Below, one piece after another: positions 63,160-64,000 of a stretch of DNA of 64,000 bases (its first letter is position 1; every line of letters begins with the position of its first letter). The stretch is from the NCBI GenBank assembly GCA_964035775.1, contig OZ038312.1, positions 31,559,855 through 31,623,854 of the forward strand. The letters run 5' to 3'. Origin of the DNA: Osedax frankpressi (Eukaryota; Annelida; Polychaeta; Sabellida; Siboglinidae). The notes under the pieces were generated by a model. That model was not told the DNA's origin, did no database searches, and saw only the letters and a list, made by a program, of their open reading frames with translations. The position numbers were made by a program, and so were the translations under genes.

Positions 63160-63400
63160 AGTTGATACCCGGTAATCGATGTAATTTGTTGAATTAGTTT
63201 GGATACATATATATCGTATAATGCAAATATAAAAATCTAGGTGTTATAGATCCGGCGATGCCCGGTATTCGATGTAATATGTTATGCAAGTGTTAATACA
63301 TATATTTTTAATTTTATATATCGTAATATGTAAATAAAAACGTAGCTCATTTGGACCCGGTGATGTCCGGTAGTCGAAGTCTTTTAGGGGTAGTTTATAA
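63160..63400. repeat. About 100-bp diverged tandem repeat, 2.5 copies
   Basis: GATACCCGGTAATCGATGTA, GATGCCCGGTATTCGATGTA and GATGTCCGGTAGTCGAAGT recur at about 63163, 63256 and 63361. Between them lie ATACATATAT and TATCGTAATATGTAAATA-like segments. Confidence 0.8.
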
Positions 63401-63449
63401 ATTACAAAAAAATATAACGATTCGGGAACCGCTAATATCTGGAACTCTA

Positions 63450-63572
63450 TTTATGGATGTATGGATGGATGTATTTATGGATGGATGGATGGTGGATGGA
63501 TGGATGGATGGATGGATAGTGGATGGATGGATGGATGGATGGATGGTGGATGGATGGATGGATGGATGGATG
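63450..63572. repeat. GGAT tetranucleotide array
   Basis: GGATGGATGGAT broken at intervals by GGTGGAT. Ends where the LINE remnant begins. Confidence 0.93.
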
Positions 63573-64000
63573 AATCATTAAATATTTATCAGAAAATGAA
63601 CTATATCCTATAAATCAAAGTGCATATCGCAAAAATCATAGTACAGAAACTGCTGCTGACATATCTAATAACACAAGTTGAACCTTATTTCTAAATTTCC
63701 CCAAATTAAATTCAACATATTTGCTGACGATATTATAATTTACCTGATTATACCACTGAAAAACAATGATAACTCATTTCTCATTAATTGCACTAATAAT
63801 ATAAGCAACTGGCTAATCAATAACAATGTATTACTAAATATCGACAAGACAACTGATTAACATTTCAAAAAATGTAAAACAAAATAAATTTCCTATATAT
63901 TTAATTGATAATTTAATTGTTGAATTTAACCGTAAAATGTCTGGGTGTCATTATAGACGAACATATGCTTTTAGATAACCACTTACGATTTGCTGCTAAA
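63573..64000 (+). mobile_element. LINE reverse-transcriptase remnant (CR1/L2-like), truncated
   Basis: Plus-strand reading gives [20 protein letters not shown] then TETAADIS (63588-63666), the conserved start of the RT fingers. FNIFADDIIIY follows (63711-63741), the catalytic YADD-type box, then NNISNWLINNNVLLNIDKT and finally VKCLGVIIDEHMLLDNHL (about 63930-63990). The palm segment normally between the first two blocks (over 100 residues) is deleted, and the frame shifts after 63860. It continues beyond the right edge. Confidence 0.75.

Overview
The window looks like a piece of an AT-rich invertebrate animal genome. Genes are split by introns, the proteins are metazoan (an EMAP-like WD40 protein, a C1orf87-like EF-hand protein, a PEAK/pragmin-type scaffold), there are CR1/L2-type LINE remnants, and two runs of exactly 200 N look like scaffold gaps. 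I cannot name the species. All exon calls were made by eye from reading frame, phase and protein similarity, without transcripts or alignment software.

Layout. 300-2931 (minus): 5' part of an EMAP-like gene (HELP domain, then WD40 blades), running off the left edge. 5390-14520 (minus): a C1orf87-like EF-hand gene with a probable non-coding first exon near 14.3 kb and a 2.4 kb 19-bp satellite in its first intron. 15.4-22 kb: satellites and AT-rich spacer, then a CpG-rich minus-strand gene start near 22.35 kb. 24.85-25.38 kb: a long CTC triplet tract. 26.85-27.29 kb: the last exon of an unrecognised plus-strand gene. 27.64-31.41 kb: a 14-bp satellite of about 270 units. 35.4-46.9 kb (minus): scattered coding exons of one or more unrecognised genes, one ankyrin-like. 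48-54.1 kb: two degenerate LINEs inside a block strongly biased to G+T on the plus strand, followed by several minisatellites. 60.28-61.37 kb (minus): first coding exon of a PEAK/PRAG1-like pseudokinase scaffold. 62.71-63.07 kb (plus): a Lys/Ser-rich first exon. 63.57-64 kb (plus): a LINE reverse-transcriptase remnant.

Themes. Tandem repeats make up roughly a fifth of the window. At least six arrays begin or end within about 10-40 bp of an inferred splice site. In two of them every unit carries splice-site-like sequence, and the 52-bp array actually contains the start of the HELP exon. Several well-supported donors begin GTT instead of GTA or GTG. A small dispersed repeat family has a palindromic centre, perfect over 44 bp in one copy. 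Two of the recognisable genes (EMAP-like and C1orf87-like) belong to microtubule or cilium-associated families and lie in tandem on one strand.
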